Of a stretch of 64,000 nt of DNA, positions 10,987 to 21,527 are shown piece by piece (position 1 is the first letter of the stretch; the number at the start of each line of letters is the position of its first letter). The notes beneath the pieces were generated by a model. It did not search any database. It was not told the DNA's origin and worked only from the letters and a program-made list of their open reading frames with translations. Both the position numbers and the translations under genes were made by a program. Source of the DNA: Coniferiporia sulphurascens (taxonomy: Eukaryota > Basidiomycota > Agaricomycetes > Hymenochaetales > Hymenochaetaceae); NCBI GenBank assembly GCA_002794785.1, contig NBBA01000009.1:372001-436000 (forward strand), in the 5' to 3' direction.

Positions 10987-12206
10987 ATGTCTTCTCCCGG
11001 TACTCTCACTCTCACCGCGTCCCAGGATCCGATCCCATCCGCCGCAGCTGCAAAGCAGAATGCAGGAGACCTGGCAAAGAATCCTCTCGAGCGCACCTGG
11101 CGAAGCAATAAAGAAGGCACTGTGCGCCTCCAATCCGTCCCTGACTTTGGTGACGACAAATACGCTGAACGCGAGTGGGTCAGGGTAAGTGTTCACAGTT
11201 TCGCCCCCGTTCTCCCGGGTGTTCACGGAGGCTTGGCGCGAATTTAATTTAGCAACACCTTGCTGCGGCATTCAGGTACTGGGGAAAGCTCGGGTACGGC
11301 GAGGGTGTCTCTGGACACATTACCGTTCGCGACCCTGTTTGGCCCGACCACTACTGGATGTACGAACCGGCTCCTGTGTTCCCGGAGAGATTGAACTGTC
11401 GCTCACACCGCTAAACTACCCCAGGAACCCTTTCGCAGTCCATTTCTCATCCATCAAAGTTTCCGACCTCGTTTTGGTTAGCCCTGACGGGTATGTGACT
11501 GAGCACGGGGCACAGTTGCCTATCAACATGGCAGGCTTCCATATCCATTCTGCCATTCACAAGGCACGTTGTAAATCATAATTTGCCTCCGCATCTTGTG
11601 CTTATGTTAGTGTCCAGGCGCGCCCAGAGATCAAAGCTGCTGCGCACTGTCATTCGATTCACGGGAAATCGTGGTCTGTCTTCGGCAAACCAATCGATAT
11701 TCTCACACAGGACAGCTGCCTCTTCTACGAGAACCTTGGAGTGTACAAAAACTTTGGCGGAATCGTGCTCGCTCCGCAGGAGGGCAAGAACATCGCAGAA
11801 GCCCTCGGACCAAAATCCAAGACGTGCATTTTGCAAAATCACGGTCTGCTCACACGTAAGTAAGGTGTCTGTATGTGTAATTCTATTCACATGCCCTCTT
11901 CTCTCTGTGCAGTTGGACACACAGTCGACGAAGCGGCATACCTATTTTCAGCGCTCGAGAACCAGTGTCGGGTGCAGTTGATGGTTGAGGCCGCGGCTGC
12001 GAACGGCCTTAAGAAGCAAGTCATCGATGACAAGGTACGTGCTGCACGCCGCGTGCTCATGCCTACAACTGATCGATCTGTGACCCGGTGTGTAGGACGC
12101 TCAATTCACAGCGTCGACTATCCAGTTTTGGGAGAACACTTACATCAACTTTCAGCCGGAGTACCGGCTGCTTGTGGAGGAAACCAACGGCGCGTTCCTG
12201 AAGTAG
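10987..12206 (+). CDS. Class II aldolase/adducin-family protein
   Basis: Six exons give 304 residues of the class II aldolase/adducin fold. Members are zinc-dependent aldolases, dehydratases or epimerases acting on small sugar-type or hydroxy-oxo-acid substrates. The core is intact: YWGKLGYGEGVSGHITVRDP, LVLVSPDGYV, INMAGFHIHSAIH, AAAHCHSIHGKSW with the His-x-His metal ligands, and ILQNHGLLTLGHTVDEA. Introns are 11185-11252, 11360-11424, 11564-11617, 11856-11912 and 12035-12095. The third starts with GC rather than GT (exon ...CACAAG|GCACGT); only this reading joins AIHK to ARPEIKAAAHCHS. The gene is similar to fungal proteins annotated as meiotically up-regulated 14-like. Its place in the cluster suggests it handles an oxo- or hydroxy-acid product, which I cannot specify. 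Confidence 0.87.
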
Positions 12207-12877
12207 GATTCTTCTCATGAAATGTATTTTAGGAAAGCGGAGACCAGGGGTCTTCGGAGATATGTTGTCTGCAGTTGTGCAGACGCTAACAGCCCCTACA
12301 AGTTCTGAATCAGCCAATTTTTATATCATAGACAATTGCGACAGCGGTGGCCTGAAAAGACCGGCCAATTGCGGCAATTAAAAGGGGGCGCGCCACCCTG
12401 AGAAGCGCGTCGATCGTTGTTTTTAGACTTTAGAGGAAACGCATCCCGATGCCGCGCTTCTGGATGGAACTGCTGGAAGCATGTGCATCTAAGATGCAAC
12501 GTGCGATTGATGCTTGCCCGCTGAGATCTCTGGGAAGCCCCCTTATTTTCACTCTATTGCCCGCGGCGTGCAGAATACATCAGGCGCAGCGAGTCCTTCT
12601 GGTCCTGGAATGTTTGTGGCCGCCATCGCCGTCTCTGCGTTCTTCTGCCAGAGAATGCGGCTTAAACGTAAACATTAAAACACGTATCTTATCGCAAATC
12701 CAAAGAGCAACGGGCAACAAATGCTGATTCGCAATTTAGCTTCGTAGTCGGATAAATAAACAGGCGCAGGATATGACAGGTACATACATTAAGACGGGAA
12801 CAATCTGTCAGCTTAGGAGGTACGAATTTGCAAATCATAACGGCCAAGACACGGACGTAGCAGAGGGCGAACACCGC
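12207..12877. other. Convergent intergenic region
   Basis: This 671-bp gap lies between the 3' ends of the aldolase and permease genes. An open frame of 92 codons at 12449-12727 has no recognisable feature. No repeat or RNA gene is seen. Confidence 0.45.
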
Positions 12878-15031
12878 CTAAAAATCATTCTTTTCATCAA
12901 CTGACTTCTCCGCCTCTCCGCAACTCTCATCATCTATGACTGATGCCGAGCGCCCATTACATGGAGGGAACACCTTGCTGAAAAATGCATATGACGCAAG
13001 AGAGACTGCGAATCCAACCGGCCACACACAGCTGTACAAATACGACGTGCCGATAGGGATATTCGTGTACCCGCCTACGGCGCGAACAAAGCCGGGCAGG
13101 TTCGGTACGATTCCGAAGACGAATGCGACCATCGCACGCCAGTTCCAACCCGCGTTGTACCAATATTTCGTGTTGTTCGCGCCCTTGCGATAGAGTCCCG
13201 GGACATCGAGGTGACGGTGCGCGACGAGCCAGTAGTGCGCAATCAGGATGCCGCAAACGGGGCCAAGAAAAATGCTGTAGCCGCCAAGGAAGTTTGTGAA
13301 GGTCGTGGCCGAGTTCTGAATTTTCCACGGCACGGTTACAAGCCCGAGAACGGCGCAGATGTACTGGCCGCGGCGGATGTTTATGTATTCTGGGAAAACA
13401 ATCATGAGGTCGTTGGCCACGGCAGTCGAATTAGCGGAAATGTTCGTCGCTATCACACTCAGGGCCCAGCAGAAGGCGCTGAAAAACTGTGCCGCGCGGC
13501 TCTCGAAGAGTGCACTCACTTGGAGCGGAGACCAGGTGCTAACCTAAAACATTTAATAAGCGTGCAGGATCTTACGTTAGGCCATTCGTGTGTGCCATAT
13601 CATAAGCGAAGGCAGTGCGTACCCCATAGATAACCTGTGTAGCCGAAGTGACGACAACGCCAAGAACAGCGCAAAGCGTGACGAGAATGGAAAGAGATAA
13701 TATGTTTGTCCAGACGACTGTCCGTGGACTCTTCGCGTAGCGGGTGAAGTCGGGTATGTTCAGGGCGAGAGTCGCCTTTGGGGCGATGGCGGAAGTCATC
13801 GCAGAGAAGAAGACCACGGCGGCCGGGCTGCCATCCTTAATGGAGGTTCCTTGCTTGAAGATAGGTCCAAAGCCGTGCGCCCTCCCGACTGCCCAGCCTG
13901 AAGGAGAACGACGCATTTGTCAGCGCATGTTTCTGAGGTTTACTTTTACGGGATAGGGTTTAAACAGAAGCTCACCGAATAGTGCAAACCCGAAAAAGGG
14001 CATGAGAATCACCTTTACGAGGAAGAGATATCTCAGCTTCGACATGTGAATCCACAGAAGAGGAAGCTGGATGACGTAGAAAAGCTAGGAACGCCATAAA
14101 TAAGTTGATATAATTAGAATTAATTTTGTCTGCGTTCGCTTCCTTCATCGGAACAAAAATTGGTGTACTTACAAAAAAGCAAAGCAGCATGGATGACGTA
14201 ACACTTGCCTGGAAGAGCACGTCGATCGTCAGTAGAAATTCAAAGGCGCTCGGCCGATCAATGAACGTACCGACTCGGGCAAATGATTGGGAAATCGCTT
14301 GAATGAGGGCCATATCGCCTCAATCATAACTTGCAAGCACTGGCCTCCCTGATAACTCTGCGTCCCAAACCAGAAAATAGCCGCAATGGATCGGCAAAGG
14401 AGCGCAACGTACACCCCGCGCGTGCCAAAGCTTGCCCGTGAGAATATCGGAAACTGTGCAAGATGTGAGCAACTCGCCAATCTGAATGCAAAAATGACAG
14501 GCATACGTTAATGCCGTAGTGGGCGCCGACCCAGCCGTTCAATGCATTGGGAATAGAAATGATGAAGTGACCGAGAAATACAGCAGCTCTGTAATGGCCA
14601 CGTGAGTCATTGTCTGGGTGTGCCTGTCTCCAAAGACGGAAGCTTACATCGTCGTACCGGGCGCCAGTCCAGCCCGGACAGCGGAGGAGGCAACTTGGTA
14701 CTGCGACACACCGAAAGCCTCAGCAACCCAGTAGCCTGGGTGTACGGCAGCCAAGTGAGAACCGATAGTCCCGCCAAGTATGAAAAAAACTCACCAGTAA
14801 GGTGAAACCAATCCCAGCGTCTCAGTTCGCTGCCTAGCTGACCCACAGGGGGAACCGGGACAAGATCAAGCTCGCACTGTAGTGAGCATGTTTTAGGCAG
14901 TGAACCGGACTACTGGGCGAGGGGGGAGAGCTGACCTCAATAAGTTGCCCCCTGCCTTCGGAGTCATTTGACGCAGCGTTGAAAACGACACTCTGTCTTG
15001 GGATGCGAATCCGTTGAACTAGGGAAGCCAT
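12878..15031 (-). CDS. NCS1-family permease (allantoin/uracil/hydantoin-type transporter)
   Basis: A multi-exon gene for a fungal Fur-type nucleobase-cation-symport-1 permease, the family of yeast Dal4 (allantoin) and Fur4 (uracil). Bacterial Mhp1, a hydantoin transporter, is in the same superfamily. Recognisable parts in order: GYWVAEAFGVSQYQVASSAV (TM1), FLGHFIISIPNALNGWVGA, FPIFSRASFGTRGVYVALL, FWFGTQSYQGGQCLQ, IWPSF..NHLPES, WAVGRAHGFGP, LNIPDFTRYAKSPR, then NISANSTAVANDL and INIRRGQYICAVLG, and a final YNAGWNWRAMVAF segment. Exons stay in frame through the full transporter, so it looks intact with about twelve membrane spans. The start at 15031 gives a short cytosolic N-terminus. It shares a 755-bp divergent promoter with the hydantoinase, which argues that its substrate is the hydantoin (or a related ureide) used by that enzyme. 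Confidence 0.9.
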
Positions 15032-15786
15032 GGTCGAGTTGGGGGACTTTGAGCTCGATAAGAGTCAGCTTCGAAGCATTATGTGGCCAGTTTATAGTCA
15101 AATTGAATGTGAGGCCTCGTTTGGATTCTACTAACCTCCGGACCTGCCGCTCGCGCCGTCGGCTAGACTTCCGGTTAAAATTAGCGAGCTGATTGGCTCC
15201 GCAAAGTTTCGCAAGTAGCCGCAGGAAGATAAGGGCCGGAGGTGGCCTCGAGTGTGAATAGATCAGGTCCGAATTACTTGGCCTTTAGGACGTCGAGCTA
15301 CGACCGCAATCATTTCCCCCGGATATAAATGTCGCCCCCGGCTTCGCATGCCAAGCCGAGCGATGGGAAAAGGAAAGGAAAAACATCGTCGAGCCCCAGG
15401 CGTGCTCGCGATTTTTGCCCAGACGCTAGCCATTTTTTGTGAGTACGGCATTGGTCTAGGACCATCAAAATCATAAAAAATGCAATTGCTCGGCGCTCTG
15501 CGCGACGGAAGAGGGAAGCTTCCGACGAGGCTAGATAAGATGACAAATCATTCCTCATCGGGCGTGTGAAATCTACTCCAAATATACACAAAGGCCGCCG
15601 CGATCCGAAGCGCTAGTTTGCCGCGGCAAGAGACGCTCGCCAGTCCGACTTGCCGCTTGGTCCCTGCCAGTGCTGCTATAATCACTGTTTTACTATAACA
15701 ATGTTTTCTATATTTCCCCCTCCCCTCTCATCCGTTTCCCCCATCTCCCCCATCTTTCCCCCTTCTCGCCTTCCCAGCTCATAGTC
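15032..15786. promoter_or_regulatory. Divergent promoter of permease and hydantoinase genes
   Basis: The region contains a perfect 12-bp palindrome TTGCCGCGGCAA at 15618-15629, 158 bases before the hydantoinase ATG, with a second TTGCCGC half at 15650-15656. A GCCGACGG element lies on the minus strand at 15156-15163. A long pyrimidine-rich tract (about 15,715-15,780) directly precedes the hydantoinase start, as is common in fungal leaders. Inverted CCG/CGG triplets are the usual target type of Zn2Cys6 factors. The use of these elements is inferred. Confidence 0.5.
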
Positions 15787-17781
15787 ATGTCGTCGTTCTT
15801 CGACTTCGATATGGTCATTAAGAATGGCATTGTCGTGACCGCCTCCGACGAGTTCCCCTGCGACATCGGAATTAAAGATGGCATCGTCAAGGTCCTTGCT
15901 CGTGATCTTCCCATCACCCCGGGCACCACCGTCATAGACGCAGAGGGTGGCTATGTTACCGTACGTGTTTTCTCTTCGTTCGGCATGCCATTGTATTCGA
16001 CTCATTTATCTGCTTCCATGCCTAGCCGGGAGGCATTGACTCGCAAGTTTCTTATTTCCTTTGTCCCTAGAGACGCGCATTCACCTGATGTACATCCTAC
16101 AGACACGTCCACATCGCCCAGTCCGGTGAGTAGTTATTTCTGGCTGTATTATGGCCCTTCTTTTTTTTTTTTGACGTTTCACTAATTTATGCTATTCAGG
16201 TTCTGGCAAGCATCTCGGTGCGAGATCTGCCGATGACTGGACCTCCGCCACGCGCTCTGCGATTGCCGGTGGCACAACAAGTGTCATTGCATTTGCCGTA
16301 CAGTCCCGTGGAACTTCGATGAATGACGCCGTGGATGAATACCATAAACTAGCGGAGGGCGCTGCCCTATGCGATTACAGCTTCCATGTCATTGTCACCG
16401 ACCCAACCGAGGAACAAATGAAGATTGAATTGCCCCAGCTAGTCGAACGAGGCATTACAAGTGTCAAGGTGCGTGAGAGCGTTTTGACTGGGACGCCCGA
16501 TGCAGGATACTAACTCTTTTGCGCAATCAAGATTTACATGACTTATCCGGCGTTAAAGCTGACGGATGGCCAGATTTTAGACATGCTGTGCTCCGCCCGG
16601 CGGACTGGAGTAACCACAATGGTGCACTGCGAGGTCCGTCTGCATTCATTTTTTATGCTTTACACTGAACTTACGTAGTTCCTCTCACTCCGCAGAACTC
16701 GGACATGATTGATTGGATGTCAAAGTCCCTAGTCGAGCGCGGCATGACTGAGCCTTGGCACCACGGGACCTCGCGCCCAAACATCGTTGAGTCTGAGGCC
16801 ACAAATCGGGCTATCGCACTCGCCGAACTCATGGACGCGCCGATGCTCATCGTACACGTCTCTGACCCATCTTCAATGCGTACAATTAGAAAGGCACAGA
16901 CTCGCCTTCTCCCGATCTATGCGGAAACGTGCCCGCAATATCTCCTCCTAAGTGCTGACAAGATGCGCGCACCAGGCTTTGAAGGGGCCAAATGTGTTTG
17001 TGCCCCTCCGCTTCGCGACGATCCCCAGGACAAGGAGAAGATTTGGGACGGTCTGAGTAATGGCACATTCACTGTTTACTCCAGCGATCACGCGCCGACA
17101 AATTACTATGACGAGCGCGGGAAGCAGGTACGGCACTTACTTCTTTTTTTTGCAAACATGTGTTTTTAAAAAGAGACTTGTGTTCTCAGCTCGGGATGAT
17201 CCACAACCCGAAGAACAACCCAAGAGGCAATTTCCGGGCCATCCCTAACGGACTTCCCGGTGTTGAAACACGAACAGCGCTTTTATGGAGCGAAGGCGTC
17301 CTCAAAGGAAGAATTTCCCAGCAGCGCTTCGTCGAACTCAATTCATCGAATGCCGCGAAATTATGTACGTCTTCGGAATTCCTTTGACCGGCTCTATATC
17401 TGCGGCAGTCTAATTGAGAATTCTTGAAACACATCAGATGGAATGTATCCTCGTAAAGGCACAATTCAACCGGGATCGGATGCGGATCTCGTCATCTGGC
17501 GCCCAGACTCCGCGCGCGGGCCGCACACCGTTATGAATGACAAACTCCACCACAAAGCCGACTATACACCGTATGAGGGCATGGTCCTCGCAGATTGGCC
17601 GCGCTACACGATCTTACGCGGCAAGATTGCGTATGATGGCGAGACAAATGTAGTTACGCTCGCCGTGGGCGAAGGTAGATTTGTCGCGCGCGGTAAGAGC
17701 ACACTGCCTGGTCCGCGCGACCAATGGCTTAGCGCATGGAGGCCCGATGAGGAGTGGGAAGCAGCCCAGAAGCAGAATTAG
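15787..17781 (+). CDS. Dihydropyrimidinase / D-hydantoinase
   Basis: Eight exons give 511 residues, the usual length for dihydropyrimidinase-type cyclic amidases, which hydrolyse 5-substituted hydantoins or dihydropyrimidines to N-carbamoyl amino acids. All metal ligands are visible: His65 and His67 (IDSHVH), the carbamylated Lys161 (SVKIYMTY), His193 (VHCEN), His249 (IVHVSD) and Asp326 (SSDHAP). Further family motifs are GGTTSVIAFAVQ, CPQYLLL and GSDADLVIW. Introns: 15961-16025, 16043-16102, 16126-16199, 16469-16531, 16634-16695, 17128-17189, 17365-17437. The second has a GC donor (GCAAGT); it is required to make the His-x-His motif. Sequence alone does not separate hydantoinase from dihydropyrimidinase; the neighbouring D-carbamoylase, racemase and D-amino acid oxidase favour the hydantoin reading. 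Confidence 0.93.
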
Positions 17782-17843
17782 TAAGGATTTCGTTATCTAA
17801 ACGATATAATAGCGCTACGACGAATGTATTATAAACTCGGCTG

Positions 17844-17956
17844 TACAGTAGTACCTCTCTACAAACATTAATCATGCCTTCAGCGGACATCCCTGCCCTG
17901 TCAAATGAGGTACGCCCGCCTATCGGCAGTAATGGTTATAGAGAGGTTCTACTGTA
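17844..17956. mobile_element. Small MITE with pogo/Tc1-mariner-like ends
   Basis: Terminal inverted repeats start GTACAGTAGTACCTCTCTA (17843-17861) and end in the complement at 17939-17957, 18 of 19 bases matching. The similarity extends inward to about 25 of 28. The element itself would begin CAG (17846) and end CTG (17954), 109 bp, flanked on both sides by TA, the target duplication of Tc1/mariner/pogo transposons. It contains no open frame of note. It sits between the convergent hydantoinase and regulator genes. Confidence 0.7.
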
Positions 17957-18068
17957 CTTACTATACACGACACACCACTAAGTATGTTAGATGTTACAGA
18001 CTGGATCTGGTGATGATCTCTACAATACAACAGATGGAGCAACAGCGACTACCGATAACCGCGCCAGA

Positions 18069-21000
18069 TTACCATCCGGCAGGCCGTGCAAAATTGTAAT
18101 TGGACAGCGTTTCGTCGATGTTCCCGTTCCCATCTATCCCAATATTAGACATCCAGGGGGTCCAGAAGGTCACGCCGTCCATTCCAAGCATGTCCAACTC
18201 CGGTCCCATCCCCTGCAGCTCGGGCGTCTCGCCCAAGTCTGGCGGTGTTTGCCCAGAGGCGTGGGCTGCAGGGACAGGTACCCTGCCGCCATATGCATCC
18301 GCGTAAATCTGTGGAGCTGGCTGGGGCGGTGTGGGCGTGCGATGATCAACCGCACCGGATAAACTAGGAGAGGCGAACCCGTGCTGCGCAACGGGGTTAG
18401 CGGACGTCGGCGTCTGATGGTGGTGGAGATGTGGGCCCTGAGGGTACGCATATGCGGCGGAGGGCGCCATCCCGATTCCCACTTCGGAGTTTATCGCCAC
18501 AGGCGCGGCACGATGTTGGGGCTGCATTGCATGTGTCCCCTGCGCTTGCAGCTGCTGGGCTCGCTGCGGCTGAGCTTGCTGTGGCTGAGCTTGTTGTGGA
18601 TGAGCATGCTGTGGCTGAGTCTGCTGCGGTGACGGACGTTGAGGCGACGAAACTCTGTCATGCTGCCACTGCATCGGTTGGGACGGAAACGGAAACAGCT
18701 GTCCGTCAAGCGCGAGTATCATATCTGTGTTCTCCGGACTCTCCTCCCAAGTCTTCAGACGGCTAATAACCGACGATGCTCGTGTTAGGGCCGGATCGGC
18801 GACGTCCCATTGACCTTGAGCACGAGCATTGCGCAAAAATCCGGTGAGTCGGGAAAGAAGGTGAAGAGCAACCGCGTGTGCATACGGCGCATCAACTAGC
18901 GGCGCCGTACTCCGCGGAGACCATGCGTGCTGACCCGAAGAGTTTGGCTGTGAAGACATTTCAGTATCCACATCCTGCTCCACTTCGCCCGAGCCCAAAG
19001 AAGCGAGGCAGATACGAATGAGCGAGGACAATAATGAGGAGATTATATGTGATGAGTCTGAATGGGGTTATGTTAGCTGCAAAGATGCTCGCATCAGTTG
19101 GGGAAAGAACACGAACAACATAACCAGTATTCTTCAAGGTCGTCATCCGATAGTTTCGTTATGTACTCCACTGCTTCGGAGAAAATCGCCAGAGTATCTT
19201 GATCGGGACGGAATGGTCCGCCAACGCCTGCCTCAGTCTCGATATAGATACGACGAAGCATACAGCGAAAGCACAACACGAGTAAAAGCAACGATTCTGA
19301 AAGCCATCGAATCCCCTGTTCAGATCGTAACACAGAAATGCATAAGACAAGAACGCGATACTTACGGACACCGGGCTGCCTTTCCGCAGGCCTTGCGATT
19401 GTATCCCTCCACTTGAATGCCAGGTCGCTTGTCTCTCTCTCAAGTGCAGCCACCTCCTCCAACTTAACATGCTTTGGCTTTTCCTGGCTCTTAATTGTGC
19501 AAATCTCATTTTGTAAACGCGCGACAATTTCAGCCAGGCGACAAAGAGACGAGAATGCTTGGCAGGACCGAGTCATGTTCGGGTTTTCGACGGCACTCGA
19601 GAGAGAAGATGCAGATGGAAGCGGGATGTCCGTATTGTGGACTTGCATATGCGATGGTCGCGAGTTCAGGAAAGACATCCTAGTCAATCGTTTAAGTCTT
19701 TGCACAATTATAATCTCACTGGACGTGTCTTACCATGCATCGTGGATCTTCAACCCCCACCACAGGCGGATCCGTAAATCCTTCTCCCATGATGGAATAG
19801 ACCACTTCGTTGGGTTCAGGTGAAGACCCAGCAGTTGAGCATGAGCTATGGTCTTAAGATTTGCGTCAATCTTCGCAACAAGATACGAATGCAGCGGACA
19901 CGCTAAAATTCACCTTCGCTAACGTGAGGTAGTTACCTCTCGGATCAACTGTAGGCCGTGCGCCAATGTCCAGAACCGCGGCCGCTATGGTGCTCAATCG
20001 TGGACTATCTATACACGGATCTGTGACATTTGGCGCATGCACAAAACTCCATGCAGCTGCAGACATTTCTCGCAAATCTTTCCTATGATTGAAGGCCGTT
20101 GCATAGATGGCGGATAGAAGATAGGGAGGGAATTCACCCATATGTTTCAAAAGCGGGAGAATAGGGAATGCGGGGTGAACATGGGTAAAATAAATTTGAA
20201 GGAGTTCCTGTCCAACAAATCATAATTAATTAAACGAAAAATACGTGACCTCGGTCGATTGATGGCGATGGTACTGACCTCCTCCTTCGCACGACATGGT
20301 AATGCTTTGAGTAATGATCGAACCCTATAGAGCACCTGCACGCCTGGATCATGTGCAGTCCGGACTAGACAAAACGAATGGGGATGAAAAAGAGGTTAAT
20401 CTGCTAAATTATTTTTGTAACTCACCATCGGGTCTCGGCGCAAATACGACATATACCGGTCTCTGGCTATTCGTCGATATCTGCCTGGCATGCGACGCGC
20501 CGGGATGATTGGCTCCCGTTGATATAGGAAGGAGATCGTCCGTCAGGATAGCAGTGAGGACGTGAGGCTCGTACGATTCAGATGCAGCCAAGTCGAGCGA
20601 GGTCACAGAGTGTGGCGAGGGCTGGTAAGATAACGACCCCGTTCGGAAAGGGCGAGATGCGCGTCATCAACGGCGAAAAGGGCCCGGAACAGGCACAATT
20701 CATCAAAAACGGATGCAAATTGACAGAGTTTAAAAGGTGCGCACATGAATGTTACCACCCACGGCATCAGGGGAGCCAGAGGACATGAGGCCGGTCGTGT
20801 CGTGGTCCTTGCGACGGGCGCCCGCTGATGCCGGCATGGAGGCCGCAGCGGCGGCGTTTGCGAGTGCATGAAGGGCGCCGACGGTCTCCGCCGGTTTTTC
20901 AAGCATGCTAGTGCGGCTCTTGCGCGCAGGCGGGCCCTCTTCAAAAGTGCAATTCTTCTTTGTCTGCCTGTGGGGGTCGGGTGCGCGCGCCGGGCGAGCG

Positions 21001-21312
21001 CCGTGTGGTCAAAGGAATGCACGTAGGGGGCGAGAAGGGCGCTGGGCGTTCACTCACACACACTCGAAGCAGGGCGGACCACCCGGGCCAATCGTACATC
21101 TCGTCTTTGTCCGTCGCTGAGAGGAGAAAAAGTCAGGAAGCGATGGGAGACGCGTCGGGCGAACCGTGCCAAGGCAAGATGATACGCACGCAGGAGTCGC
21201 AGGGGCGGTTCTTGCGCGACCTGAAGGGTCTGCCGCCTGGTTCGAAGTAGTAGTGCGTCGGATGGTGTCTCTGCTGCGCCTGGCTGCTCTCGTCCGTCGG
21301 CTGCGGGGGCAT
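18069..21312 (-). CDS. Zn2Cys6 transcription factor with fungal-specific regulatory domain
   Basis: A multi-exon gene for a binuclear zinc-cluster factor. The DNA-binding domain is built from three exons: CDSC, then RRTKTRC..CFEC, then VQTKKNC. Together they give the exact pattern C-x2-C-x6-C-x8-C-x2-C-x6-C starting near residue 38. The middle part has PHVLTAILTDDLLPIS, LLQIYFTHVHPAFPIL and LWWGLKIHDAW joined to LSFLNSRPSH, the hallmarks of the fungal-specific transcription factor domain. The C-terminal 300 residues are Gln/Pro/His-rich with an AQPQQ repeat and end with FARPAGW, likely an activation region. The start at 21312 gives a short tail before the zinc cluster. Embedded in the cluster and 215 bases downstream of the carbamoylase gene, it is the natural candidate pathway regulator. 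Induction by hydantoins or D-amino acids is inference. Confidence 0.9.
18537..18645 (-). repeat. Gln/Pro/Ala coding repeat in the regulator gene
   Basis: Degenerate tandem units encode repeats such as QQAQPQQAQPQRAQ in the C-terminal region of the zinc-cluster factor. The DNA shows recurring GCTGTGGCTGAGCTTG-like units. Length variation between strains is likely. Confidence 0.6.
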
Positions 21313-21527
21313 GGCCGTCAGATTCAAGAGCTGGCAATCATTTGTCGACTTCAGAGCGCCGTTGCCCTCAGATATAGGTATTGCCTTTTTCGTCACCCAC
21401 TTCCAATCGCGGCTCGTGAGCGCGCCGGCTCGACCCGGGCTATTCAAGAGTGTACCACTATAAATTTCGTAGTCTAACAAAACATTCACAAAAAATCAAA
21501 TACCCGGTGCACAACCTCCAACTGCGC

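Noticed and set aside
16026..16102. Broken metal site (missing His-x-His) in the hydantoinase
   Set aside because: With a GC donor at 16043 the exons read IDSHVHIAQ, so the site is intact.
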